From Hellea sp. (GTDB lineage: Bacteria > Pseudomonadota > Alphaproteobacteria > Caulobacterales > Maricaulaceae): a stretch of DNA of 64,000 bases. The stretch is taken from the NCBI GenBank assembly GCA_020629545.1, contig JAHDDC010000001.1, positions 118,722-182,721 on the forward strand. The letters are read 5' to 3'. The position numbers were made by a program, and so were the translations under genes. Below the pieces are notes generated by a model, which worked only from the letters and a program-made list of their open reading frames with translations, did not search any database and was not told the origin of the DNA. Shown in pieces: positions 23,032-30,877 of this stretch. The first letter of the stretch is position 1. Each line of letters starts with the position of its first letter.

Positions 23032-23051
23032 TTGGGGTTTTCACACCCCAA
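23032..23051. repeat. Perfect inverted repeat between mraZ and aat
   Basis: TTGGGGT at 23032-23038 and ACCCCAA at 23045-23051 form 7-base arms around a 6-base spacer in the divergent gap. No T tract follows on either strand, so it is not a rho-independent terminator. It may be a regulatory site for mraZ or aat. Confidence 0.4.
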
Positions 23052-23177
23052 AATCCGTTCAAAGTATAAATAAAAAGAACATTGGGCGAACATTTTGACG
23101 GCATAGCCTGAATATTCGATAGAGTATTCCTACATGTTTAACTTAAGATAAATCTGAAGACCCTATACTGGGAAAGA

Positions 23178-23786
23178 ATGGAACGGTTTGATGCCAATAT
23201 TTTGCTGGATTGCTACCGGCGCGGAGTTTTCCCCATGGCGGAGAACCGTAACGACACAGGCATATTCCTTGTCGACCCGGATACGCGCGGCATTATCCCC
23301 CTTGACGGACTTCACATATCCCGATCGCTCCGCAAGGTTTTAAAGCGGAATGAATTCCAAATAACATTTGATAGATGTTACCCTAAAGTATTGGAGGAGT
23401 GTGCTCGCGAGACAATGGATCGACCGGAAACCTGGATCAATGGCGGGATAAATTTTCTATATAATCAACTTCACGAAATGGGACATGCTCATAGCGTCGA
23501 AGTCTGGCAAAATGATGATCTAGTCGGCGGCTTGTACGGAGTATCGATTGGCGGAGCATTCTTTGGTGAAAGTATGTTCTCCCGAAAAACCAATGCCTCG
23601 AAAGTTGCCCTCGTCTACCTGGTTAATCAGCTGAACGCACGCGGATATTCTCTACTCGACACACAATTTATAACTGACCACCTTAAATCATTGGGTGCCA
23701 TCGAAATTATTCGAGCTGAGTTTCATGATAAGCTGAAAGAAGCCCTCAAAATAAAGACATCCTTTTACGATATACCAGAACGGTGA
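23178..23786 (+). CDS. aat: Leucyl/phenylalanyl-tRNA--protein transferase
   Basis: Aat transfers Leu or Phe from aminoacyl-tRNA to proteins with N-terminal Arg or Lys, marking them for ClpS/ClpAP degradation (N-end rule). The 202-residue protein has the family core GGLYGVSIGGAFFGESMFS, and the C-terminal DTQFITDHLKSLGA that forms part of the acetyltransferase-like fold. A TATACT hexamer at 23164-23169 could be the -10 element, and GGGAAAGA just before the ATG may serve as a weak ribosome-binding site. It converges on the DUF2155 gene three bases downstream with no visible terminator. Confidence 0.95.
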   Translation: MERFDANILLDCYRRGVFPMAENRNDTGIFLVDPDTRGIIPLDGLHISRSLRKVLKRNEFQITFDRCYPKVLEECARETMDRPETWINGGINFLYNQLHEMGHAHSVEVWQNDDLVGGLYGVSIGGAFFGESMFSRKTNASKVALVYLVNQLNARGYSLLDTQFITDHLKSLGAIEIIRAEFHDKLKEALKIKTSFYDIPER

Positions 23787-23789
23787 TAC

Positions 23790-24200
23790 TTATCTTAGCT
23801 CCGGCTCAAAAACCTGAGATCCGCCTTTACAATCAATAACCCAGACATCATAGACGGGATGCTCTAGAGCTGAAATCGCGGGCTTTTCCGCGAGCATCCA
23901 ACCAGAGAAAACCTTCTCACCCTCGCGCTCGCTTCCTTCACCGTCGGTACGCTTGTCAAATATTTGAAGAAACGCCCATGTTGCCGGAATTTCCTCTGGC
24001 GGTTTCTTTTCACAATGCTTGATTTCGACCCGTAAGGATCCGTAATCCAGACTTTCGCCGACATTGACCGTAAAATCTTTGGTCGTTGCCGTAACCTTAT
24101 CGAGCGCTCGCACAACAACCTTGTCGCCAACAATATTTGACGCAAATGCTGGCAAGGCGAAAGCAAATACCGAAGTCAATATCAAGCTGGCGCGTATCAA
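23790..24200 (-). CDS. DUF2155 family periplasmic protein
   Basis: The 136-residue product has a signal peptide (residues 1-20, cleavage likely after AFA) and a DUF2155 domain, a family restricted mostly to Alphaproteobacteria. Typical features are the segment VRALDKVTATTKDFTV, a conserved Cys in KHCEKKPPEE, and FSGWMLAEKPAISALEHPVYDVW near the end, followed by a second Cys (DCKG), which may form a disulfide. The function is unknown. The start overlaps the stop of the NDUFA12 gene (4 bases), so the two are co-translated; the linkage to NDUFA12 and aat is conserved in the class. Confidence 0.88.
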   Translation of the reverse strand: MIRASLILTSVFAFALPAFASNIVGDKVVVRALDKVTATTKDFTVNVGESLDYGSLRVEIKHCEKKPPEEIPATWAFLQIFDKRTDGEGSEREGEKVFSGWMLAEKPAISALEHPVYDVWVIDCKGGSQVFEPELR

Positions 24201-24601
24201 CCTTCAGGACTCCAGCTTTCATAATCGCCGGACAACTTTGGGCGAACACCGCCGCGATCTAGACTGCCCTTTGGCTTATAGGCATAGACTGTACCCGTAA
24301 GATTTGGGTGGTGCGGCTTGATCCAATCATGGTTTGCCAGTCCAGCTTCTGCCGGCGGCTCATCATACATGTGGTGTAGCCAGCCATGCCATTCAGCCGG
24401 CACGCGTGACGCATCCGCATATCCATTATACTTCACCCATCGGCGCTGGCGTCCATCATATCCTTCATCACCGCGCTCCTGATAATATGTGTTACCATAT
24501 TCGTCTTTGCCGATCTCCTCTCCTTTGCGGCGGATCTGCAAATTCGTTCCGATTGTGGAACCATTCCACCAGGTAAATATGCGCTTTATCAAATTTGCCA
24601 T
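24197..24601 (-). CDS. NDUFA12-like complex I accessory subunit
   Basis: This is the bacterial homologue of the mitochondrial complex I subunit NDUFA12 (B17.2), found in Alphaproteobacteria. The 134-residue protein contains the family core GKDEYGNTYYQ, RRWVKYNGYADASRVPAEWHGWLHHM (the VPAEWHGWLHH part is diagnostic) and a Tyr/Pro-rich C-terminus with HHPNLTGT. It lies on the matrix-side/cytoplasmic arm of NADH dehydrogenase. The nuo operon is not in this window. It is the first gene of a two-gene unit with DUF2155. Confidence 0.94.
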   Translation of the reverse strand: MANLIKRIFTWWNGSTIGTNLQIRRKGEEIGKDEYGNTYYQERGDEGYDGRQRRWVKYNGYADASRVPAEWHGWLHHMYDEPPAEAGLANHDWIKPHHPNLTGTVYAYKPKGSLDRGGVRPKLSGDYESWSPEG

Positions 24602-24709
24602 CGGGCCATTCCTATATCAAATCGCCGCTCTTATGCCGCGACTCATTCTTTGCGTAAAGCCTATATGTGACCCAATTATGGCAAATTCTGTATTGCAACT
24701 GATATCTCA

Positions 24710-25513
24710 CTAAGCGCGAGACAATACTCGCTGGGCCGCTTTGACGATTGGGGCTTCCAGCAATTTTCCATCAAGCAAAGCAACATTTCCGTCAGCCGCC
24801 TCGAAAGCCTGCATCACACGCTTTGCGTGATCAATTTCTTCTAGGGTTGGCGCGAGAGCTTTGTGGATAGGCCCGATTTGCGCGGGATGAATAGCCCCGC
24901 GCGCAAATATTCCAAGCCCTAAGGCCCGGGATGTATCGGCCTCTAGGCCTTCAAGGTTTCTGACGTCGATGTAAGGCGTGTCGAACAATAATACGTCGTT
25001 AGCTGCACAGGCGGCCACTAGACGTGAGCGCGCATAGAGATGGGTTTCCCAATCGGGATTACACCCAACATCACCTGCATAATCGATCGCGCCATAGAAC
25101 GCGTAAATCACTTTCTTATGGGCGATAATTTCTTCACAATTTACAAGACCTTTGGCACTTTCTATAAGGGCGAAAAACGGACCAAGCTTGTCTGGAAGAG
25201 CCTTATCGAGATCCTTGATAACAGCAACTGAATCAACTTTTGGGACAAGAATATAAGGTAGTTCTAACCCGGACTTCGCTAGCGCTTTGACATCATCTTT
25301 ATAATAAGGGCTATCGGCAGAATTTATCCGTAGCGAAACATGTTTATGATCTGTACCGCTGAGATAGTCCAAGACAGTTTCGCGTGCCGTGTCTTTATCG
25401 TTTGGACCAACCGCGTCCTCTAAATCGATACACACAAGATCCGCATCCGATTCACAGGCTTTCTCAAATCGGTCCGGTCGGTTTCCCGGAACAAATAGTA
25501 AAGAGCGGTACAT
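24710..25513 (-). CDS. HpcH/HpaI family CoA-ester lyase (citrate lyase beta / malyl-CoA lyase type)
   Basis: The 267-residue TIM-barrel protein belongs to the CitE-like group that cleaves or forms beta-hydroxyacyl-CoA thioesters such as malyl-CoA or citramalyl-CoA. It begins RSLLFVPGNRPDRFEKA, then DADLVCIDLEDAVGPNDK (metal and substrate site), VPKVDS, ALIESAKGL and YGAIDYAGDVG; the Asp in the last segment binds Mg2+. The frame is open upstream into the symporter gene, but the ATG at 25513 follows AAGGA at the right distance. The substrate cannot be fixed from sequence; free-standing members often act as (citra)malyl-CoA lyases. It lies 11 bases after the symporter, so the two are likely an operon. 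Confidence 0.86.
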   Translation of the reverse strand: MYRSLLFVPGNRPDRFEKACESDADLVCIDLEDAVGPNDKDTARETVLDYLSGTDHKHVSLRINSADSPYYKDDVKALAKSGLELPYILVPKVDSVAVIKDLDKALPDKLGPFFALIESAKGLVNCEEIIAHKKVIYAFYGAIDYAGDVGCNPDWETHLYARSRLVAACAANDVLLFDTPYIDVRNLEGLEADTSRALGLGIFARGAIHPAQIGPIHKALAPTLEEIDHAKRVMQAFEAADGNVALLDGKLLEAPIVKAAQRVLSRA

Positions 25514-25524
25514 AATAGTCCTTA

Positions 25525-26931
25525 TTATTTCTGCGTTCGGCCAGCCAATAGAATTGAAACTCCGACAATCCAAGAGAGATATTTCTCGACCATGCCGGCC
25601 CAAGGCCCTGTCATGTTATATCCACTGACAGCAATTACAAATCCGGCAATGATCGCGATTAGCACAAAAACGTCCTTCGACTGAATTCCTAGACATTTTA
25701 GCAATAGAGATGGACCAAAGGCTGCACCGAGAGCCACCCAGGCAAACAAGACCCGGCTGAAAATATCTTTTGGGAGGTAGAGCGTGAGCAGAACGGCCAG
25801 AACCGCAACCGCTATCATGGAAAGCCGGCCGGCCAGTAGAGAAGACTTTGGCGCCTTAAATCGCATACCACTATCATGAGAAATCGCAGATGCAGCCGCG
25901 AGCAATAAGCTATCGACGGTCGACATTACAGCTGACAAGACCGCAGCGAGCACAATACCCGCGATAACAGGCGGTAAATAATTCTTGGCAGCCACGAAAA
26001 ATATTTTCTCACCGCCAGCTTCTAAATTTAAAGCTCTCGCCGCAAATGCCAGGGTAACAAGACCTGAAAATATAATCACTCCCCAACCGATCGTAATGGC
26101 AGCCGCTATCTTGCGGGACCGATCATTTTTCACCGCCATGATACGATTAAGGAGCTGGGGCTGACCAGCTGCGCCAAGCCCAACCCCTATAAATCCAAGC
26201 GCAACACCAATAGCAACCATGTTCCAAGCGCCCTGTCCCGACCAGTGGAAATAGTCTGGTGGCGCTGACTCAGACAACGCCGTTGACACACCACTAAACC
26301 CGCCCGCCGCTGACAGGATCGCCAACGGTACGAGGATACAGGCTGTCATCATTACAACAGCCTGAACTGCATCCGTAATACTGGCCGCCCAAAAACCGCC
26401 TAATAGGCAATATATAACAATTATCACGGCGCCAATGAGGACAGCTTTCGTGGCGCTTATGCCAAAGATAGACGTAAAGGCGTTACCGGCGGCTTGGAAC
26501 TGGGAGGAAATATAGAATATGAAACAGAACAATATCATGAAGGCAGATACGAGGCCTGTTATCCGTTTAAGGCCAGAGGAAAACCCGTCAGTCAGAAAAT
26601 CTATGATCGTGATATGGCCTTTATCAGATGTTTCCGTGTTTATCTTTTTGCCCATTAAAAGCCAGGTCAGCATATAGCCACCAAATATGCCAGGTAGCAG
26701 CCATAACGCCACCAGGCCTTTCGCATAGACAGCGCCCGTGAAGCCAAGCAACACCCAGGCAGAACTCGTCGACGCCGCATAGGATAAACCAGCCGTCAGC
26801 GGCCCCAAGCCCTGCCCCGCGAGAAAGAAATCCGAATGGTCGTTTACGCGCCGCGACGCCCAAAAACCAATCGCAAGCAGCATCACCTTATAAAAGACGA
26901 GCGTTACCAATATTGTCTGGTTAGCGGTCAA
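25525..26931 (-). CDS. Sodium:solute symporter (PutP/SSS family)
   Basis: The 468-residue protein has about 12-13 hydrophobic helices in the order of the SSS family. The family segments DFFLAGQGLGPLTAGLSYAAS (Na+ site region), GGFWAASITDAVQAVVMM and GLGAAGQPQLLNR are visible and resemble the PutP/proline-type group. The substrate is not determined. The start is a TTG with a strong AAGGAG site 5 bases upstream. It is divergent from the GbsR-like regulator at 27050, so the shared 118-base gap may hold control sites for both. Confidence 0.9.
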   Translation of the reverse strand: MTANQTILVTLVFYKVMLLAIGFWASRRVNDHSDFFLAGQGLGPLTAGLSYAASTSSAWVLLGFTGAVYAKGLVALWLLPGIFGGYMLTWLLMGKKINTETSDKGHITIIDFLTDGFSSGLKRITGLVSAFMILFCFIFYISSQFQAAGNAFTSIFGISATKAVLIGAVIIVIYCLLGGFWAASITDAVQAVVMMTACILVPLAILSAAGGFSGVSTALSESAPPDYFHWSGQGAWNMVAIGVALGFIGVGLGAAGQPQLLNRIMAVKNDRSRKIAAAITIGWGVIIFSGLVTLAFAARALNLEAGGEKIFFVAAKNYLPPVIAGIVLAAVLSAVMSTVDSLLLAAASAISHDSGMRFKAPKSSLLAGRLSMIAVAVLAVLLTLYLPKDIFSRVLFAWVALGAAFGPSLLLKCLGIQSKDVFVLIAIIAGFVIAVSGYNMTGPWAGMVEKYLSWIVGVSILLAGRTQK

Positions 26932-27014
26932 ATTCTCTCCTTATCGGAAAATACAATATCTAAATTCGATAAGAGGTAAAGGCGCACCGTAAGCTACCGC
27001 GACAATCTGCACAA

Positions 27015-27043
27015 TTGCATTTATTTCAATCATTACACATATT
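27015..27043 (+). promoter_or_regulatory. Candidate promoter for the GbsR-like gene, placed for a leaderless mRNA
   Basis: TTGCAT (27015-27020) and CATATT (27038-27043) are separated by 17 bases. The expected start point, about 7 bases after the -10 element, is the A of the ATG at 27050. There is no ribosome-binding site in front of this ATG, which supports a leaderless transcript. Confidence 0.5.
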
Positions 27044-27060
27044 TCTGTTATGACAGAAAT
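27041..27060. promoter_or_regulatory. Perfect inverted repeat over the regulator start codon (candidate operator)
   Basis: ATTTCTGT (27041-27048) and ACAGAAAT (27053-27060) are perfect 8-base arms around TATG, so the start codon of the regulator sits in the centre. The repeat overlaps the -10 element and the predicted start point. A dimeric winged-helix protein bound here would block transcription, which suggests autorepression. Confidence 0.6.
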
Positions 27061-27631
27061 TACTAAATATGACGAATTAGTTCCTCTGAACGAAATGCCC
27101 GAACCCATTCAGGAGTTTATCCTTCATTGGGGCGATATGGGAACGAGTTGGGGCGTAAATCGCACGGTCGCTCAAATCCACGCCCTTCTCTTTATCACGG
27201 AGAGGCCCCTTAATGCTGAAGAAATCACCACAATATTGGGCGTCGCACGTTCGAACGCATCAAATTCAATAAAGGAGTTACTTACAATAGGAACGATTAG
27301 GCGCGTTCCAATCGCTGGAGATCGTCGAGATTTTTTTACAGCAGACACAGATGTTTGGGAAATAGCCCGAAAGATCGCGGCTATAAGAAAAGCGCGTGAG
27401 GTCGACCCTGCCCTTCGGACACTCACACAATGCCTTGCAGCAGCAGAGACAAACGATCTGGTAACTGCCGAGCAGAGAAAGCGTCTCAAGGACATGCACG
27501 AGTTCACGGCCAGTATGGATCGCTGGTATCAGCAAATGCAAAACCTGCCGTCGGGAACTCTCAGTAAACTCATTAAAATGGGGGATCGGGTGGTTAGCTT
27601 GATCAATTTCGGAAAAACAAAGGAGCGGTAA
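27050..27631 (+). CDS. GbsR/MarR-like transcriptional regulator
   Basis: The 193-residue protein has a winged helix-turn-helix at about residues 35-100. The recognition region is LNAEEITTILGVARSNASNSIKELL, split as helix 2 (AEEITTILGV) and recognition helix (RSNASNSIKEL), followed by a wing with IRRVPIAGDRRDFFT. The opening segment (FILHWGDMGTSWGVNRTVAQIHALLF) is typical of GbsR-type regulators, and a C-terminal helical part would dimerise. It begins a same-strand series of five genes and is divergent from the symporter. The start codon lies in an inverted repeat, so it probably regulates itself and the genes downstream. Confidence 0.85.
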   Translation: MTEITKYDELVPLNEMPEPIQEFILHWGDMGTSWGVNRTVAQIHALLFITERPLNAEEITTILGVARSNASNSIKELLTIGTIRRVPIAGDRRDFFTADTDVWEIARKIAAIRKAREVDPALRTLTQCLAAAETNDLVTAEQRKRLKDMHEFTASMDRWYQQMQNLPSGTLSKLIKMGDRVVSLINFGKTKER

Positions 27632-27642
27632 AGGAGATCAAA

Positions 27643-28320
27643 ATGAGGAATAGAAAACCATACATTCAAAAGCCTGCACAAAGCAACGAATGTTTCGAGT
27701 CTAGTCTCACAGACCTTCGGTTCCGCAGCCTTCTCGGCAAACAAAACTGGAATGCCTTACCCGCCGCTGTCCAGAAGAGGTTCAGCAAACGCCTCAACAT
27801 TGGATATTGCGCGGTGTACAAAGGCTATATCCAACATACAAAAATAAGCAGGGCCGGAAAAATATTGGGGCAAGCCTTGCGCCTGATTGGGGCGCCGCTA
27901 CCACTCGATGATGACAATGAAAATCAAGCGGCAATCGTAACGGTTACCGAAGACAAGCAAGGCGGTGGTCAATTCTGGACACGACAATATGGGCGGCGCA
28001 ATGGGTTCCCTCAGGTCTTTCATAGCACAAAGCAGTTTCGCGGACCGACGGGCCTCTATGAACATATCGGATTTGGTTTAGGTATGAGCCTCAGACTCGA
28101 AGTCAAGGACGAAGCGCTGATCTTTCGAAGCGATAGATATTATCTGGGCGCCGGAAAACGACGCCTGGCTTTGCCCAAATGGATGACACCCGGTCAATTA
28201 ACAGTCGGACACGCAGACCATGGCGACGGCTGGTTTGAATTCACACTGAAACTCGATCATCCCTGGTTTGGCAGACTGATCGATCAATGCGGAATGTTCT
28301 GCGATGAGAGTGGGTTCTAG
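27643..28320 (+). CDS. DUF4166 domain protein
   Basis: The 225-residue protein consists mainly of a DUF4166 domain. A basic opening is followed by FRSLLGKQNWNALPAAVQKRF, then the domain with FWTRQYG (residues 106-112), YEHIGFGLGMSLRLEV, and a closing WFEFTLKLDHPWFGRLIDQ. No signal peptide is visible and the function of DUF4166 is unknown. It has a GGAG-type ribosome-binding site and starts 11 bases after the regulator. The same domain recurs at the C-terminus of the fusion gene at 28831, so two DUF4166 proteins are made from one cluster. Confidence 0.8.
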   Translation: MRNRKPYIQKPAQSNECFESSLTDLRFRSLLGKQNWNALPAAVQKRFSKRLNIGYCAVYKGYIQHTKISRAGKILGQALRLIGAPLPLDDDNENQAAIVTVTEDKQGGGQFWTRQYGRRNGFPQVFHSTKQFRGPTGLYEHIGFGLGMSLRLEVKDEALIFRSDRYYLGAGKRRLALPKWMTPGQLTVGHADHGDGWFEFTLKLDHPWFGRLIDQCGMFCDESGF

Positions 28321-28321
28321 A

Positions 28322-28411
28322 ATGGTCTCATTTCTGACTTGGTTCTCCCGCCTGATTTACCTCACCGTAATTCTCTCCGTCACATCAATTAAGGGACTGG
28401 ACCATGAATGA
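28322..28411 (+). CDS. Possible 29-residue hydrophobic peptide
   Basis: A short frame starts with ATG at 28322, right after the DUF4166 stop, and ends with TGA at 28409-28411, eight bases inside the next gene. The peptide is hydrophobic (SFLTWFSRLIYLTVILSVTS) and could be one membrane helix. The ribosome-binding site is weak, and an open frame of this size can arise by chance. It may be a real small membrane peptide or only couple translation. Confidence 0.25.
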   Translation: MVSFLTWFSRLIYLTVILSVTSIKGLDHE

Positions 28412-28841
28412 ACGCTATACAATATACGAGCGAACCTACGGACTTTTAATGGTCTCGGTGATTATCTGGAGTTTGATCGCAATTTTCGCAATCGGACAAA
28501 TTATTCTATCGACAAATCCAGCCATTCCAAGATTATCCGCGTTATTCTCATTCTTGATTTTATTCGCGCCAATCTTCCTCGTTTGCTTAACGATCGGATT
28601 GCCTAGCTGGTGGATCGCTCAAAAACTTGGTTTTGATTCCAAAATCTCGGCGACCATCACGGGAAGCATTTCAATGCTGTTCGTTTTGTTTGCTTTAACA
28701 GGCTTTGACTTTTCCTTGCTTCTCCAAATTGGACACAAAGACTATATTGGGACGGTCGCTTCTTTTGCCATTTTTGGCGCAGCGAGCGGGTTTGTAGCCC
28801 GGGTATTTGCTGAACGTGCGCGAATACGAAATGGCTGTTAA
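28404..28841 (+). CDS. Four-helix integral membrane protein, unknown function
   Basis: The 145-residue protein has four hydrophobic stretches at about residues 12-34, 43-67, 80-102 and 115-135, with a short charged tail (AERARIRNGC). I recognise no family. It lies in the middle of the DUF4166 cluster, upstream of and overlapping the saccharopine-dehydrogenase-like fusion by 11 bases, so it probably works with that enzyme at the membrane. The start has AAGGGA at a suitable distance. Confidence 0.7.
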   Translation: MNERYTIYERTYGLLMVSVIIWSLIAIFAIGQIILSTNPAIPRLSALFSFLILFAPIFLVCLTIGLPSWWIAQKLGFDSKISATITGSISMLFVLFALTGFDFSLLLQIGHKDYIGTVASFAIFGAASGFVARVFAERARIRNGC

Positions 28842-30519
28842 AGCATTGACGAAGATTCTTATCATAGGCGGATATGGCGTTTTTGGGGGCCGTCTTTGTG
28901 AGCTAGTATCCGACATAGAAAACCTGACAGTATTTGTTGGGGGCCGAACCCTGTCCAAGGCCGAAAAACACTGTATCAAAGTCGATCAAGGTCTGGCCAA
29001 TTTCATTCCGATTAAACTGGACCGTGACAATATCGGAGTGGCGCTAAACCGATATGATCCGGATATAGTCATCGATGCATCCGGCCCTTTTACTCTCAAC
29101 AGGCCCAATCCCTTTGGCGTGATCGAAGCCTGTATTACCGCCAAAACACACTATCTAGATCTCGCGGATGGTTCGGATTTCGTCATGGGTGTAAGCAACT
29201 ATGATGAAGCCGCAAAGGCCGCGAAGATCGCTGTTATTTCCGGGCTTAGCACATGCCCGGCCCTAACCGGCGCCGTCATCAACGAAATCGCAAAAGAGAT
29301 GACCATAACAGATATTGAAATGGGCGTTGCCCCCTCTCCCTTCGCGGGTATGGGGCTCAGCGTAATCAAAACAATTTTTAGTTATGCTGGCGCCCCCATC
29401 AAATTGGTTAGACATGGCAAATTCATATATGCAAATGCTCTTACGGAACACCGTAGCGCCACAATTGCACCGCCAAATTCCATGCCCCTACACGCCAGAC
29501 GTTTTGCATTAGTCGATGCTCCGGATTTACAGATTTTCAAGTCTAGCTACCCCAACTTTCAAAACATCTGGATGGGCGCCGGGACCCAGCCAGAATTTAT
29601 GCTGCGAATGCTGATCATATTATCCAAATTCAGGGCGCTATTCAGGCTACCGGACTTCGGGTTTTTGTCAGGTTTTGGACATTGGTTCCTCAATACGTTT
29701 CGTTTCGGCGAGCATCGCGGCGGGCTATATATCAAGGTCAAAGGCCGCAAAGATGAAATAGAAGCAGTCCGTGAATGGCACTTGATCGCAGAGGGGGATG
29801 ACGGCCCTATGATCCCATCCATGGCCGCCGCCGCCGTCATTAAAAATATTATCGACGGACAGCCAATGAAGCCAGGGGCGCGGTCTGCCGATAGAGAGCT
29901 TCGGATCCGGGACTTCGAGCCGTTTTTCAACAGCAGAAAGATTTCCTTTGGTTGGCGCACTCCCCTCGTTTCAAACGATGTGTCAATTTTTGAATCTGTT
30001 TTAGATCAAGAATTTTCAAATCTCGCAGAGGCGTTAAAAACCTTACATAAACCGAGCGGTAAAACGATTTGGAAAGGCGAAGCTGAAACCCAGGGGCCCG
30101 CTAATATATTTGGAAAAATAGCCGGACTCTTGGCGGGCGTTTCTGTATCAGACGCTAGGTCTTCGGTTACAGTCTGCATAACACCTCATAATGGCGGCGA
30201 AACCTGGCAACGTGATTTCGGGGGCCGAAAATTCAAAAGTCACTTAAAGCCAGGATTAGCGAAAAATGAATATTTGATGATGGAGAGTTTCGGGGCCATC
30301 AAAGTCGCGATGGCGATATTCAAGAAAGGCGAGACATTACGGTTTGTACCTAGGCGTTGGTTCTTGTTCGGCCTGCCAATGCCCAAAGCTCTTTTGCCTT
30401 ATGGAGATACATTTGAATACCAAGAGGATGGCAAGTTCTGGTTCAATGTCAGCCTGAATGTTCCGCTAGCCGGGCGGGTGGCAAGCTATAAAGGCTGGCT
30501 ACAAAAAAAGGAGAATTAA
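28831..30519 (+). CDS. Saccharopine-dehydrogenase-like / DUF4166 fusion protein
   Basis: The 562-residue protein joins two domains. The N-terminal part (about 1-380) is a Rossmann-fold oxidoreductase of the saccharopine dehydrogenase-like group, with the nucleotide-binding loop GGYGVFGGRL near residue 12, VFVGGRTLSKAE, and DIVIDASGPF. Members of that wider group include lipid enoyl reductases such as mycobacterial Rv2953, so lipid work is possible but unproved. The C-terminal part (about 400-562) is a DUF4166 domain with WQRDFGGRKF and a closing FNVSLNVPLAGRVASYKGW. An earlier TTG is in frame; I prefer the ATG at 28831. It is followed by a small membrane protein 1 base later. Confidence 0.78.
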   Translation: MAVKALTKILIIGGYGVFGGRLCELVSDIENLTVFVGGRTLSKAEKHCIKVDQGLANFIPIKLDRDNIGVALNRYDPDIVIDASGPFTLNRPNPFGVIEACITAKTHYLDLADGSDFVMGVSNYDEAAKAAKIAVISGLSTCPALTGAVINEIAKEMTITDIEMGVAPSPFAGMGLSVIKTIFSYAGAPIKLVRHGKFIYANALTEHRSATIAPPNSMPLHARRFALVDAPDLQIFKSSYPNFQNIWMGAGTQPEFMLRMLIILSKFRALFRLPDFGFLSGFGHWFLNTFRFGEHRGGLYIKVKGRKDEIEAVREWHLIAEGDDGPMIPSMAAAAVIKNIIDGQPMKPGARSADRELRIRDFEPFFNSRKISFGWRTPLVSNDVSIFESVLDQEFSNLAEALKTLHKPSGKTIWKGEAETQGPANIFGKIAGLLAGVSVSDARSSVTVCITPHNGGETWQRDFGGRKFKSHLKPGLAKNEYLMMESFGAIKVAMAIFKKGETLRFVPRRWFLFGLPMPKALLPYGDTFEYQEDGKFWFNVSLNVPLAGRVASYKGWLQKKEN

Positions 30520-30520
30520 C

Positions 30521-30874
30521 ATGTTTGGAGCTACTGGAATCATCATTGCAGTTATTGGTCTGATTCACTCATTTTTGGGTGAAAAAGTAATCGTCAAACC
30601 TCTATTGGCGGGATCTAGTTTATCGGGGTTTGCCAATAGGACCGTTCGAATTGCTTGGCATATGACAACGCTTTTTTGGTTCGCAATCGCTGCTTGTTTC
30701 ATCGCCTTGCAGTTTGGAACAGGAAAATTTGTCAAACACTTCCTACTGATTCAAGCTGTCGCTTTTGGAATTGCGTTCATAATCTCGATTATGAATAGTA
30801 AAGGTCGTCACATATCCTGGACAGGTTTCTTGGCCGCGGCGATCCTATCAGGATATCTCGCTACTATGGGTTAG
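30521..30874 (+). CDS. Small integral membrane protein, unknown function
   Basis: The 117-residue protein has three to four hydrophobic helices (about 3-20, 45-68, 73-90 and 97-115) and no recognisable signature. It begins one base after the fusion gene, with a GGAG site inside that gene's end, so the two are translationally linked. It converges on the SDR gene three bases further on, with no terminator visible. Confidence 0.7.
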   Translation: MFGATGIIIAVIGLIHSFLGEKVIVKPLLAGSSLSGFANRTVRIAWHMTTLFWFAIAACFIALQFGTGKFVKHFLLIQAVAFGIAFIISIMNSKGRHISWTGFLAAAILSGYLATMG

Positions 30875-30877
30875 TCT

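Noticed and set aside
23138..23152. CtrA-like TTAA elements upstream of aat
   Set aside because: The second half-site is TAAA rather than TTAA, so this is only a partial match.
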